Positions 15,401 to 30,500 of a stretch of DNA of 64,000 bases are shown one piece after another (the stretch's first letter is position 1; every line of letters begins with the position of its first letter). The stretch comes from Apostichopus japonicus (Eukaryota; Echinodermata; Holothuroidea; Aspidochirotida; Stichopodidae). The stretch spans positions 27,171,611 through 27,235,610 of the forward strand of contig NC_092576.1 of the NCBI RefSeq assembly GCF_037975245.1. Direction: 5' to 3'. The position numbers and the translations under genes were made by a program. The notes beneath the pieces were generated by a model. The model did no database searches. It saw only the letters and a program-made list of their open reading frames with translations, and had not been told where the DNA came from.

Positions 15401-18400
15401 GTAAGTGAATGTCTATAGTCCAACCCTCTGATTTATCCTAACTCTTTATCAATACTACTGACTGACTAATTCTACAGCTTGCTGTACTGTAAAGATAGGG
15501 GAAGAAATGAAATGAGTATGTGAATGTCTATAGTCCAACCCTCTGATTTATCCTAACTGTTTATCAATACTACTGACTGACTAATTTTACATCTTGCTGT
15601 ACTGTAAAGATAGGTGAAGAAATGAGTATGTGAAAGTCTATAGTCCAACCCTCTGATTTATCCTAACTCTATATATCAATACTACTGACTGACTAATTCT
15701 ACAGCTTGCTGTACTGTAAAGATAGGGGAAGAAATGAGTATGTGAATGTCTATAGTCCAACCCTCTGATTTATCCTAACTCTATATCAATACTACTGACT
15801 GACTAATTCTACAGCTTGCTGTACTGTAAAGATAGGAAAAGAAATGAGTATGTGAAAGTCTATAGTCCAACCCTCTGATTTATCCTAACTCTATATCAAT
15901 ACTACTGACTGACTAACTCTACAGCTTGCTGTACTGTAAAGATAGGGGAAGAAATGAGTATGAGTAAGTCTATAGTCCAACCCTCTGATTTATCCTAACT
16001 CTATATATCAATACTACTGACTGACTAATTCTACAGCTTGCTGTACTGTAAAGATAGGGAAAGAAATGAGTAAGTGAATGTCTATAGTCCAACCCTCTGA
16101 TTAATCCTAACTCTTTATCAATACTACTGACTGACTAATTCTACAGCTTGCTGTACTGTAAAGATAGGGGAAGAAATGAGTAAGTGAATGTCTATAGTCC
16201 AACCCTCTGATTTATCCTAACTCTATATCAATACTACTGACTGACTAATTCTACAGCTTGCTGTACTGTAAAGATAGGGGAAGAAATGAGTATGTGAATG
16301 TCTATAGTCCAACCCTTTGATTTATCCTAACTCTATATCAATACTACTGACTGACTAATTCTACAGCTTGCTGTACTGTAAATATAGGAAAAGAAATGAG
16401 TATGTGAAAGTCTATAGTCCAACCCTCTGATTTATCCTAACTCTATATCAATACTACTGACTGACTAATTCTACAGCTTGCTGTACTGTAAAGATAGGAA
16501 AAGAAATGAGTATGTGAAAGTCTATAGTCCAACCCTCTGATTTATCCTAACTCTATATATCAATACTACTGACTGACTAATTCTACAGCTTGCTGTACTG
16601 TAAAGATAGGGAAAGAAATGAGTATGTGAAAGTCTATAGTCCAACACTCTGATTTATCCTAACTCTATATATCAATACTACTGACTGACTAATTCTACAG
16701 CTTGCTGTACTGTAAAGATAGGGAATGAAATGAGTATGTGAAAGTCTATAGTCCAACACTCTGATTAATCCTAACTCTATATATCAATACTACTGACTGA
16801 CTAATTCTACAGCTTGCTGTAATGTAAAGATAGGAAAAGAAATGAGTAAGTGAAAGTCTATAGTCCAACCCTCTGATTTATCCTAACTCTATATATCAAT
16901 ACTACTGACTGACTAATTCTACAGCTTGCTGTACTGTAAAGATAGGAAAAGAAATGAGTAAGTGAAAGTCTATAGTCCAACCCTCTGATTTATCCTAACT
17001 CTATATATCAATACTACTGACTGACTAATTCTACAGCTTGCTGTACTATAAAGATAGGGAAAGAAATGAGTATGTGAATGTCTATAGTCCAACCCTCTGA
17101 TTTATCCTAACTCTATATCAATACTACTGACTGACTAATTCTACAGCTTGCTGTACTGTAAAGATAGGAAAAGAAATGAGTATGTGAAAGTCTATAGTCC
17201 AACCCTCTGATTTATCCTAACTCTATATATCAATACTACTGACTGACTAATTCTACAGCTTGCTGTACTGTAAAGATAGGGAAAGAAATGAGTATGTGAA
17301 AGTCTATAGTCCAACACTCTGATTTATCCTAACTCTATATATCAATACTACTGACTGACTAATTCTACAGCTTGCTGTACTGTAAAGATAGGGAATGAAA
17401 TGAGTATGTGAAAGTCTATAGTCCAACACTCTGATTAATCCTAACTCTATATATCAATACTACTGACTGACTAATTCTACAGCTTGCTGTACTGTAAAGA
17501 TAGGAAAAGAAATGAGTAAGTGAAAGTCTATAGTCCAACCCTCTGATTTATCCTAACTCTATATATCAATACTACTGACTGACTAATTCTACAGCTTGCT
17601 GTACTATAAAGATAGGGAAAGAAATGAGTATGTGAAAGTCTATAGTCCAACCCTTTGATTTAGCCTAACTCTATATATCAATACTACTGACTGACTAATT
17701 CTACAGCTTGCTGTACTGTAAAGATAGGAAAAGAAATGAGTATGTGAAAGTCTATAGTCCAACACTCTGATTTATCCTAACTCTATATATCAATACTACT
17801 GACTGACTAATTCTACAGCTTGCTGTACTGTAAAGATAGGGAAAGAAATGAGTATGTGAAAGTCTATAGTCCAACCCTCTGATTTATCCTAACTCTATAT
17901 CATACTACTGACTGACTAATTCTACAGCTTGCTGTACTGTAAAGATAGGAAAAGAAATGAGTATGTGAAAGTCTATAGTCCAACACTCTGATTTATCCTA
18001 ACTCTATATATCAATACTACTGACTGACTAATTCTACAGCTTGCTGTACTGTAAAGATAGGAAAAGAAATGAGTATGTGCAAGTCTATAGTCCAACCCTC
18101 TGATTTATTCTAACTCTATATCAATACTACTGACTGACTAATTCTACAGCTTGCTGTACTGTAAAGATAGGGAAAGAAATGAGTATGTGAAAGTCTATAG
18201 TCCAACCCTCTGATTTATCCTAACTCTATATATCAATACTACTGACTGACTAATTCTACAGCTTGCTGTACTGTAAAGATAGGGAAAGAAATGAGTAAGT
18301 GAATGTCTATAGTCCAACCCTCTGATTTATCCTAACTCTTTATCAATACTACTGACTGACTAATTCTACAGCTTGCTGTACTGTAAAGATAGGGGAAGAA

Positions 18401-21400
18401 ATGAGTATGTGAATGTCTATAGTCCAACCCTCTGATTTATCCTAACTGTTTATCAATACTACTGACTGACTAATTTTACATCTTGCTGTACTGTAAAGAT
18501 AGGTGAAGAAATGAGTATGTGAAAGTCTATAGTCCAACCCTCTGATTTATCCTAACTCTATATATCAATACTACTGACTGACTAATTCTACAGCTTGCTG
18601 TACTATAAAGATAGGGAAAGAAATGAGTATGTGAAAGTCTATAGTCCAACCCTCTGATTTATCCTAACTCTTTATCAATACTACTGACTGACTAATTCTA
18701 CAGCTTGCTGTACTGTAAAGATAGGGGAAGAAATGAGTATGTGAATGTCTATAGTCCAACCCTCTGATTTATCCTAACTGTTTATCAATACTACTGACTG
18801 ACTAATTTTACATCTTGCTGTACTGTAAAGATAGGTGAAGAAATGAGTATGTGAAAGTCTATAGTCCAACCCTCTGATTTATCCTAACTCTATATATCAA
18901 TACTACTGACTGACTAATTCTACAGCTTGCTGTACTGTAAAGATAGGGGAAGAAATGAGTATGTGAATGTCTATAGTCCAACCCTCTGATTTATCCTAAC
19001 TCTATATCAATACTACTGACTGACTAATTCTACAGCTTGCTGTACTGTAAAGATAGGAAAAGAAATGAGTATGTGAAAGTCTATAGTCCAACCCTCTGAT
19101 TTATCCTAACTCTATATCAATACTACTGACTGACTAACTCTACAGCTTGCTGTACTGTAAAGATAGGGGAAGAAATGAGTATGAGTAAGTCTATAGTCCA
19201 ACCCTCTGATTTATCCTAACTCTATATATCAATACTACTGACTGACTAATTCTACAGCTTGCTGTACTGTAAAGATAGGGAAAGAAATGAGTAAGTGAAT
19301 GTCTATAGTCCAACCCTCTGATTAATCCTAACTCTTTATCAATACTACTGACTGACTAATTCTACAGCTTGCTGTACTGTAAAGATAGGGGAAGAAATGA
19401 GTAAGTGAATGTCTATAGTCCAACCCTCTGATTTATCCTAACTCTTTATCAATACTACTGACTGACTAATTTTACATCTTGCTGTACTGTAAAGATAGGT
19501 GAAGAAATGAGAGTGTGAAAGTCTATAGTCCAACCCTCTGATTTATCCTAACTCTATATCAATACTACTGACTGACTAATTCTACAGCTTGCTGTACTGT
19601 AAAGATAGGGGAAGAAATGAGTATGTGAATGTCTATAGTCCAACCCTTTGATTTATCCTAACTCTATATCAATACTACTGACTGACTAATTCTACAGCTT
19701 GCTGTACTGTAAATATAGGAAAAGAAATGAGTATGTGAAAGTCTATAGTCCAACCCTCTGATTTATCCTAACTCTATATCAATACTACTGACTGACTAAT
19801 TCTACAGCTTGCTGTACTGTAAAGATAGGAAAAGAAATGAGTATGTGAAAGTCTATAGTCCAACCCTCTGATTTATCTTAACTCTATATATCAATACTAC
19901 TGACTGACTAATTCTACAGCTTGCTGTACTGTAAAGATAGGGAAAGAAATGAGTATGTGAAAGTCTATAGTCCAACACTCTGATTTATCCTAACTCTATA
20001 TATCAATACTACTGACTGACTAATTCTACAGCTTGCTGTACTGTAAAGATAGGGAATGAAATGAGTATGTGAAAGTCTATAGTCCAACACTCTGATTAAT
20101 CCTAACTCTATATATCAATACTACTGACTGACTAATTCTACAGCTTGCTGTACTGTAAAGATAGGAAAAGAAATGAGTAAGTGAAAGTCTATAGTCCAAC
20201 CCTCTGATTTATCCTAACTCTATATATCAATACTACTGACTGACTAATTCTACAGCTTGCTGTACTGTAAAGATAGGAAAAGAAATGAGTAAGTGAAAGT
20301 CTATAGTCCAACCCTCTGATTTATCCTAACTCTATATATCAATACTACTGACTGACTAATTCTACAGCTTGCTGTACTATAAAGATAGGGAAAGAAATGA
20401 GTATGTGAATGTCTATAGTCCAACCCTCTGATTTATCCTAACTCTATATCAATACTACTGACTGACTAATTCTACAGCTTGCTGTACTGTAAAGATAGGA
20501 AAAGAAATGAGTATGTGAAAGTCTATAGTCCAACCCTCTGATTTATCCTAACTCTATATATCAATACTACTGACTGACTAATTCTACAGCTTGCTGTACT
20601 GTAAAGATAGGGAAAGAAATGAGTATGTGAAAGTCTATAGTCCAACACTCTGATTTATCCTAACTCTATATATCAATACTACTGACTGACTAATTCTACA
20701 GCTTGCTGTACTGTAAAGATAGGGAATGAAATGAGTATGTGAAAGTCTATAGTCCAACACTCTGATTAATCCTAACTCTATATATCAATACTACTGACTG
20801 ACTAATTCTACAGCTTGCTGTACTGTAAAGATAGGAAAAGAAATGAGTAAGTGAAAGTCTATAGTCCAACCCTCTGATTTATCCTAACTCTATATATCAA
20901 TACTACTGACTGACTAATTCTACAGCTTGCTGTACTATAAAGATAGGGAAAGAAATGAGTATGTGAAAGTCTATAGTCCAACCCTTTGATTTAGCCTAAC
21001 TCTATATATCAATACTACTGACTGACTAATTCTACAGCTTGCTGTACTGTAAAGATAGGAAAAGAAATGAGTATGTGAAAGTCTATAGTCCAACACTCTG
21101 ATTTATCCTAACTCTATATATCAATACTACTGACTGACTAATTCTACAGCTTGCTGTACTGTAAAGATAGGGAAAGAAATGAGTATGTGAAAGTCTATAG
21201 TCCAACCCTCTGATTTATCCTAACTCTATATCATACTACTGACTGACTAATTCTACAGCTTGCTGTACTGTAAAGATAGGAAAAGAAATGAGTATGTGAA
21301 AGTCTATAGTCCAACACTCTGATTTATCCTAACTCTATATATCAATACTACTGACTGACTAATTCTACAGCTTGCTGTACTGTAAAGATAGGAAAAGAAA

Positions 21401-22054
21401 TGAGTATGTGCAAGTCTATAGTCCAACCCTCTGATTTATTCTAACTCTATATCAATACTACTGACTGACTAATTCTACAGCTTGCTGTACTGTAAAGATA
21501 GGGAAAGAAATGAGTATGTGAAAGTCTATAGTCCAACCCTCTGATTTATCCTAACTCTATATATCAATACTACTTTAAAAGGTCGATATTTTTGGGCTCT
21601 GCTAATATATTTTCCAGAGACTTGGTTTATCGGCAGAGGCAAGAGGAAAGTGCTTGCTTGGAGCGAGGCCGGTGAATAAATTAATTCCTGCCATATCTGA
21701 ATAACTCTAGGACTTCTCTGAATTTGCAAGATAAGGTAATTATATCAAAGAGGTCATCTAAAAACAAGCTGATGCCGCCCTCAACTTTGATGTCGCCCTC
21801 AACTTATAATACAAGCCCTTCTCAGCTTAGCCAATTCGGCTTAATACCAAAGCGTCTGTACCCATCAGATAAAACATTGTTCGATCCAGGTGTCAAAACG
21901 GTTTCGAATCTCTGGACATACAATCAGTGTCCATAGCCTAGCCTGGTTAGGGTGTCCACATATAAAGTGGAAGGCCCGGGTTCGAATCCCGGTGGAGGCT
22001 GGAAGGTTTTTTCCACTGTTCTGGATTTTCCAACTAATTACAATTGCAACTATA

Positions 22055-22101
<47 letters not shown>

Positions 22102-25100
22102 CTATATTTATTCTCTGATTAATCGCATTAACAGCTCCTTAAGCTGTAAGATAAGCCTTAACAGTGGGGTTATTCACAACTGGAAAACTACATTTTGTTG
22201 CAATCTAAGAACACCGATAAACATGTCAGCTTGATCAAGGGCACCATAGAAACAAAAGTAGTTCACATCAAACGTTGGAAAAAGCCAACAGTACACTCAG
22301 AGGTTAAAAAGCTGGCATCCACTACTTTAAAATTTCAAAGCCCCCCTGCAACCCCCTCCCTCCCCATACCCCTTCCACACCCTGATTTCTACCTTGAGAT
22401 ATCATGGCAGATCAGTGTTATGATAATTAATAGAAAATAAATATTAGAAAATAAACCCAGTTGACAAGATTTTGTGACTTGTTTAAGGTGCAAAATTTGA
22501 CTTTGGAGAAGTGTCGGCTTTACCTTGGCCCGATGAAGCCATTGGTCTCTGGACAGGCAGAGGACCGTATTCCCTCAGTTTGAAACCGCCGGCGAATATG
22601 TTACCTACTAGAAACATAGTGTACCTGGAAGAGGAATAGATAAAAAAAAAAAAGGTAAAATGTAAGTATTTTGGAGCACTTTTTAATATAATTATGCATA
22701 AATGAAACACATGTGTAAAGTGTACGTGGTTTTGTCAATGCCTATCACTGACTGCCAAAACACCTGTGTAAAGTGTGCATGGTTTTGTCAATGCCTATCA
22801 CTGACTACCGAAACACCTGTGTCAAGTGTGGGTGGTTTTGTCAATGCCTATCACTGACTGCCCAAACACCTGTGTAAAGTGTGCATGGTTTTGTCAATGC
22901 CTATCACTGACTCCCAAAACACCTATGTAAAGTGTATGTGGTTTTGTCTATGCCTATCACTGACTACCAGAACTCCCTTGTAAAGTGTGCATGGTTTTGT
23001 GAATGCCTATCACTGACTGCCAAAACACCTATGTAAAGTGTGCGTGGTTTTGTGAATGCCTATCACCGACTACCGAAACTCCCTTGTAAAGTGTGCATGG
23101 TTTTGTTAATGCCTATCACTGACTACCCAAACACCTGTGTCAAGTGTGCGTGGTTTTGTCAATTCCTATCACCGACTACCGAAACTCCCTTGTAAAGTGT
23201 GCATGGTTTTGTTAATGCCTATCACTGACTCCCAAAACACCTGTGTAAAGTGCGTGATTTTAACTATGCCTATCATCGACTACCAGAACTCCCTTGTAAA
23301 GTGTGCATGGTTTTGTGAATGCCTATCACTGACTACCCAAACACCTGTGTAAAGTGTGCATGGTTTTGTCAATGCCTATCACTGACTGCAAAACACCTGT
23401 GTAAAGTTTGCATGGTTTTGTTAATGCCTAACACTGACTACCAAAACACTGATGTAAAGTGTGAGTGGTTTTGTTTAAATGCCTATCATTGACTACCGAA
23501 ACACCTGTGTAAAGTGTGCGTGGTTTTGTCAATGCCTACCGAAACACCTGTGTAAAATGTGAGTGGTTTTGTTAATGCCTATCATTGACTGCCAAAACAC
23601 CTGTGTAAAGTGCATGGTTTTGTCAATGCCTATCACTGACTGCAAAACACCTGTGTAAAGTTTGCATGGTTTTGTTAATGCCAAACACTGACTACCAAAA
23701 CACCGATGTAAAGTGTGAGTGGTTTTGTTTAAATGCCTATCATTGACTACCGAAACACCTGTGTAAAGTGTGCGTGGTTTTGTCAATGCCTACCGAAACA
23801 CCTGTGTAAAATGTGAGTGGTTTTGTTAATGCCTATCATTGACTGCCAAAACACCTGTGTAAAGTGTGCATGGTTTTGTCAATGCCTATCACTGACTGCA
23901 AAACACCTGTGTAAAGTTTGCATGGTTTTGTTAATGTCTAACACTGACTACCAAAACACCGATGTAAAGTGTGTGTGGTTTTGTTTAAATGCCTATCATT
24001 GACTACCGAAACACCTGTGTAAAGTGTGCGTGGTTTTGTCAATGCCTACCGAAACACCTGTGTAAAATGTGAGTGGTTTTGTTAATGCCTATCATTGACT
24101 GCCAAAACACCTGTGTAAAGTGTGCATGGTTTTGTCAATGCCTATCACTGACTGCAAAACACCTGTGTAAAGTTTGCATGGTTTTGTTAATGCCTAACAC
24201 TGACTACCAAAACACCGATGTAAAGTGTGAGTGGTTTTGTTTAAATGCCTATCATTGACTACCAGAACTCCCTTGTAAAGTGTGCATGGTTTTGTGAATG
24301 CCTATCACTGACTGCCAAAACACCTATGTAAAGTGTACGTGGTTTTGTCAATGCCTATCACCGACTACCGAAACTCCCTTGTAAAGTGTGCATGGTTTTG
24401 TTAATGCCTATCACTGACTACCAAAACACCGATGTAAAGTGTGAGTGGTTTTGTTTAAATGCCTATCATTGACTACCAGAACTCCCTTGTAAAGTGTGCA
24501 TGGTTTTGTGAATGCTTATCACTGACTGCCAAAACACCTATGTAAAGTGTACGTGGTTTTGTCAATGCCTATCACCGACTACCGAAACTCCCTTGTAAAG
24601 TGTGCATGGTTTTGTCAATGCCTATCACTGACTACCCAAACACCTGTGTCAAGTGTGCGTGGTTTTGTCAATGCCTATTATTGACTGCCAAAACACCTGT
24701 GTCAAGTGTCAGTGGTTTTGTTAATGCCTATCACTGGCTACCGAAACACCTGTGTAAAGTGTGAGTGGTTCTGTTAACACCTATCACTGACTACCAAAAC
24801 TCCTGTGTAAAGTGTGCGTGGTTTTTTCAATGCCTATTATTGACTGCCAAAAACCTGTGTAAAGTGTGAGTGGTTTTGTTAATGCCTATCACTGACTACC
24901 GAAACACCTGTGTTTTGTCAATGCCTATCGTTGACAACCGAAACACCCGTGTATTAGTGTGCGTGGTTTTGTCAATGCCTATCACTGACTGCCAATACAC
25001 CTGTGTAAAGTTTGCATGGTTTTGTCAATGCCTATCACCGACTACCGAAACACCTGTGTAAAGTGTGCATGGTTTTGTCTATGCCTATCACTCACTGCCA

Positions 25101-27466
25101 AAACACCTGTGTAAAGTTTGCATGGTTTTGTCAATGCCTATCACTGACTACCGAAACACCTGTGTAAAGTTTGCATGGTTTTGTTAATGCCTGTCATTGA
25201 CTGCCGAAACACCTGTGTAAAGAATGTGCTCTTCCCTAACATGTGTGTCATATTATCTGGTACAGTAATTTCCCTACAAGATTTATAGCTTGTACCAAGA
25301 ATCGTATACATTTGTTAACCATCCAACCAACACTCTACCGATTGGTTAACCTAGGTGGCCATGATAACCGAATTTCTTAGCATCATGTTCAGTTACCATG
25401 TAATGCCATGAGGGACATGGACACCGGAATGCTGGTAGTGTCGTTTATTAGCTGACAATGTGCTCAACATATTGAAAGTCCGTATAGATGTATCTTTTTG
25501 GTTGATATATTCTTTTCATCTGTGGATAATTGATTGAAATATTATACAGAAAAACAAGGGCATTTTCCCTAAAAATTGCCCTGCTGATATTGTTCATTCT
25601 GCTGTTGCCAGATGCAATCTACAGAATATCACAAACTTTTGAGAAAATATTCATAACTTCACAAAAAAATTAAAAATCCTATGAGAATCTGTTTAAAAAA
25701 AAAAATTTACCCAGAATATTATCAGCAACTCGACTGTTGCAACCAAACTTCAGCCACCAAAAAATCTTCCTAATGTTACCTTTGTTTTTAAAAAATACCG
25801 TCCCTCTGCCATTTCTTCATTAAATGAAATACTATGAGAATGCTTCTCTTTTTTTATGCTTATTTTTTTGGGCCATAATATTCTAAGAATAATATTCCCT
25901 GAAGACAGTGGATATGTTATAATCCGAACCGTGACATGTTTCTAAACGTCAACAACCAACTACAAACAAACAAACTAAGATTTACAGTCAAATGCTGTAT
26001 CATTAAACTGTAGATGTGAGCACTACAAAACAACATGTTACCATAGATACGGTAGCGATGCATTGAGTTCCCTATTGATGAGATTATGGTTCAATACTGT
26101 ATCATTTTATACTGTGGATGTGAGCACTACAAAACAGCATGTTACCATAGATACGGTAGGATGCATTTGAGTTCCCTATTGATGAGATTATGGTTCAAAT
26201 ACTGTATCATTAAACTGTAGATGTAACTTCCTGTGTTTATCAACTGCTCCATGGGAATTACGCCAATATTTGACAATGAGCGCTTATATTTTATATTGTA
26301 TTTTAAATTTGGGCAGTTTACTTTTCAGAGAACAATGTTGATCAATTTATCAATAGTATAAATACATCAAAACAGCTGGCCTTCAAAAGTTTACACGTTT
26401 ACCTACACAGGCTTTTTCGTATTACTACAACCTACTGTAAATTAAGAAGTTCAAGCAATCAATTATTAATTTCTTTGGCTTTGAAAATATCTGCTGAAAT
26501 TTGGAAAGCTTCTTGTTTGTGTAGGGATTTATGCAAATGAAGTTGCATTGTTTTCTCACATAGAATGAAATGCAGTTTCTCTCTGACAAACAGTACTGTA
26601 TTCTTACAATTAATTGACAAAAAACGTGTTTTTTCTGCTTCTTCTTCTTTCTTGAATATGCATATCTACATCAATCTGCATTTTAATGCAACATCACAAT
26701 GCACTGTGTATATAGTTCATTTCTCTTATGCATAATCATTATGCATATACAGTATATGCATAATAAAAATGATGCATATATATATATTCATATCAATTTA
26801 TAAAGTACCACCAAAATCATTCACTCCCTCTCTAAGATATTATCCATGGCAAATGTTCTTGTTTGTGAAGTATATATACATGCGTGGGAAGTGTTCTTAT
26901 TTCTGGTTCAAGGAAATGCCCTTTTTCGATACGCTATATGCTTACAACTAAAGCTAACTACAGTACTGTACACTGTAATATAAAGGCGATCCTACAAATC
27001 ACTCCACTCACATGTTGACAATTTTACTCATTAAATCTCCTTTTGGTGAGTTCAATCCGGCCCCCTTCAGTACGTTCTGGTAGTCGTAGAGGACGTCAAT
27101 GGGGAACTCAACGAATACTGGACCTGGAAGTATAAATGTTATGAGTGATATAGATATATATATATATGTATATACATATCTATATATATATATATATCTA
27201 TATATATATATATATATATATGAGAATTGAATGTGTAGCAAGTGGTACGACAGATATATAGTAAATCAATAAAGAATAACACACCAGAAAAATTCCACTT
27301 CACGACCTGTTTCGTCCTTTTGGGACACATCAGGCGAAGGTACCTTCGGGCTTAGGTTCGTGACACGAAGATCCAGGGTTCGATTCCTACCTTCGCCTGA
27401 TGGGTCCCAAAAGGACGAAACCGGTCGTGAAGTGGAATTTTTCTGGTGTACTATTCTTTATTGATT

Positions 27467-27507
<41 letters not shown>

Positions 27508-30500
27508 TATTTGATATATATATATGAAAAACATATATATAAAACAAAGTTTCATTTTGATTTATTTCACACCATAATACAAAAGACAATACAAGACACC
27601 TTGACAATACAGGTCACATGGTCTAGGGTTGACACAGAAAAGTCTGTCCAGCAGACTCATGTCCACTGTGGTCCCTGTACATACAAAACAATAATACATA
27701 AAGAGAAGTTGGAATGCCTAGCAGCATATATAGAAACACACTAGTCTGGAGTGCTACAAGCATAGGGTTACCATCTCTTATGCGAACGGGGGGTTCAGCC
27801 TTCTTCGCCTTTGTGGGATACATTTGTTATGATGTGGGTGGCCAAATTCCAACTCAACCTCATTGCTAAATTTATGCCTTGTCCGATCAGATCCGTGGAA
27901 ATGGTTGAAGCACTGTTACTATTGACAATTTCAGATCACCTTGTATAATAAACTAAAAGTTGTTGGAAGGACCTAAAGGTAAGCACGTTTTTTTATGAAA
28001 GGTTTCTAAATCTACCCTGAATGGTCGTGTCAGCGGCAAAAGAGAGGCCATATCTGGAGTAATTTGGTAAGCTCATACTGACAGTACAGACAGGTATTAA
28101 CCCAGTCACTATTTCCTGTATTTACAGTAAGTAGAATGCAGTCACTACTGCACATATGAGATAGTGTCACGTGTGTGACAGCTCAGAACAGGAAATAGTC
28201 ACTGCCTGTTGTTGCCAGGCTCACAATCATTAGCCACTGGCATAAAATAATTAGCCAGTGCATAAAAAAGTCAACTTGATAAAAGCAACAATTCTCTAGA
28301 GCTGGCATATTCATTGAATTATTAAAATACAAAAAGCGACATCTGACTGTTCTGACAGAAAAAAAAGTCAAGAGCATTTTTTTTATTTATTTATTTATTA
28401 TTTAATTTCGCCTGAATTTTGAGGCCAGCGTGTCACAAACTCTGCAGGACAGGCAGGACAGTCACCATGTGACAGTACAACACAATCAGGTAGAAACTGT
28501 TGTACACACTACAGTCACTCAGTGCAGGAGGATACTGTACATTCCATATGATGACAGCTGAAGGATACAGTCACTGTGTGACAGCTGACATCTGAAGGAT
28601 ACAGTCACTGTGTGACAGCTGACATCTGAAGGATACAGTCTCTGTGTGACAGCTGACATCTGACAGCTTAGACAGGAAAGCACTCACATTGTGACTGCAC
28701 CAAAGTCAGAGCTACCAGAAGTTAATATCACAAATGTTTAGATCCTATTCAACACAAAATCTTAAAATTTGGTGTCGAGGGTTTGTTAATGAACTTAAAT
28801 ACAAAATGTGACTGACTTGACATCAATAACTAAATATTCATAAGTTTAACCTAATTTTACATACCTGGCGTATCAGACTGGGCCACCCGTATGGCCTCCC
28901 TCAAGACTGGTGCGATATCTCGGACGGTTTGGACCGCTGCGCAAAACTTGCAGAGCGGTTTAAATAACGACATCTGATCTATATCTTGGAGGGCACCTCG
29001 ACCCTGAAAATGAAGGATATATTCAACTATACAGATATAAGGGCATACTGTACAATGATCTCTCTCCCTGATTAACGAACATTTTGCAATCAAGCTTTGA
29101 GCAACACGATGTGTCCGCTGAGCGGTTTCATCTGAACTCCAATAAGGGGAGGCAGATTAAAAGCATCAGGTACAGTAGGGGTGGGAGGGAGGGAGGGAAC
29201 ATCCACTTTTTTATCCCAACATTTTGACTTTTGAGATGAAAAAACCAAATTTTTGCACCTCCTATTTCAGCGAAGCGTCTACACAGAAGGCTATGATTAA
29301 TCAGGACGGTGATAATGATTTTATTAAAATCTGCTTAATTTGAATATCTTAAACTGCAAACTTTGCACAGATTGTCTTTATGTGAACACTTCGGTCTCGT
29401 ACCCTAAAATATTACGCAGCACACACATTATTAACAACATTTTGCTTGTAAAAGCACCATCGCTCACTCAATCCCCTCCCCCCCCCCCATTAAGACCCTA
29501 GGTCTGGTATACTGTATATACATACATTTTGTACTGTTTGTGTCTTGGTTGGGGGAGGGGGGAATCATGGAAACCAGTTTGTATCCACAGTGCAGAACCA
29601 TAGACCACATTCGCCCTACTGTATGCAAACCCCCTTCAACTACTGTAGGCCTACACATGTCCCTATTCCCAGTTAGCTTACAAGTGTTTATTAAGACAGG
29701 CAGACGTCACACTAGAGTCCTATTGTCCTACTGTACTGTACAGTAGTTCAAAACTCATCCCATCCTTGTTTTTTTTCTTTCCCTTTCAGATATCTCCAAC
29801 TGCACCTGTCAAGCTGTAGATAGTCCACCCATTCTGTACGTGGCTTGGGGTCATATTCACTCCAGCAGGAAGCATAGACCTACACTAAGAGATCATTGAG
29901 CTTGTCCATACAACATTTCAGTACTGTAAATTCAATTGGCTAAACTGGTGTATAAGAAAGTTCTTTCTTTACCGTACGGTACAATGTCGACCACTTTGTA
30001 GCACTGGCCACCTACTGTGAAGAGCCTACAATACAGTATAATGCCATACAGTATGTACAATGTCGACCACTTTGTAGCACTGGCCCCCTACTGTGAAATG
30101 ACTACAATACAGTACAGTACAGTTGCCATACAGTACAATGTTGACCACGTTGTACATATTGTTGGCCCCCTACTGTGAAAAGCCTACAAATACAGTATAA
30201 TGTCGAACACGTTGTATTGGCCACCTACTGTGAAAAGCCTACAAATACAGTATAATGTAGACCAGGTTGTATTGGCCACCTAATGTGAAAGCCTACAAAT
30301 ACAGTATAATGTAGACCACGTTGTATTGGCCCCCTACTGTGCAAAGCCTACAATAGAGCATTATCCTGATCATGAAAATTTGGTTCCCATCAAGACCCAA
30401 ATGAATGTCCCATCTACAGCGATGTCGAGAAGTCTTTTGAGAAACAGCTGTGCTGACTACGAGATGGCAGATGAAGGAAGTGGATCATAAGGCCCCGATG

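Noticed and set aside
21935-22001. Functional tRNA gene
   Set aside because: The T arm is perfect but the acceptor stem and D arm are poor, the span is short, and a (TA)n tail follows; a SINE is more likely.
22705-25222. Exon-derived origin for the 53-bp array
   Set aside because: The unit shows no match to the neighbouring ILVBL exon or its splice sites; the array is only near the junction.
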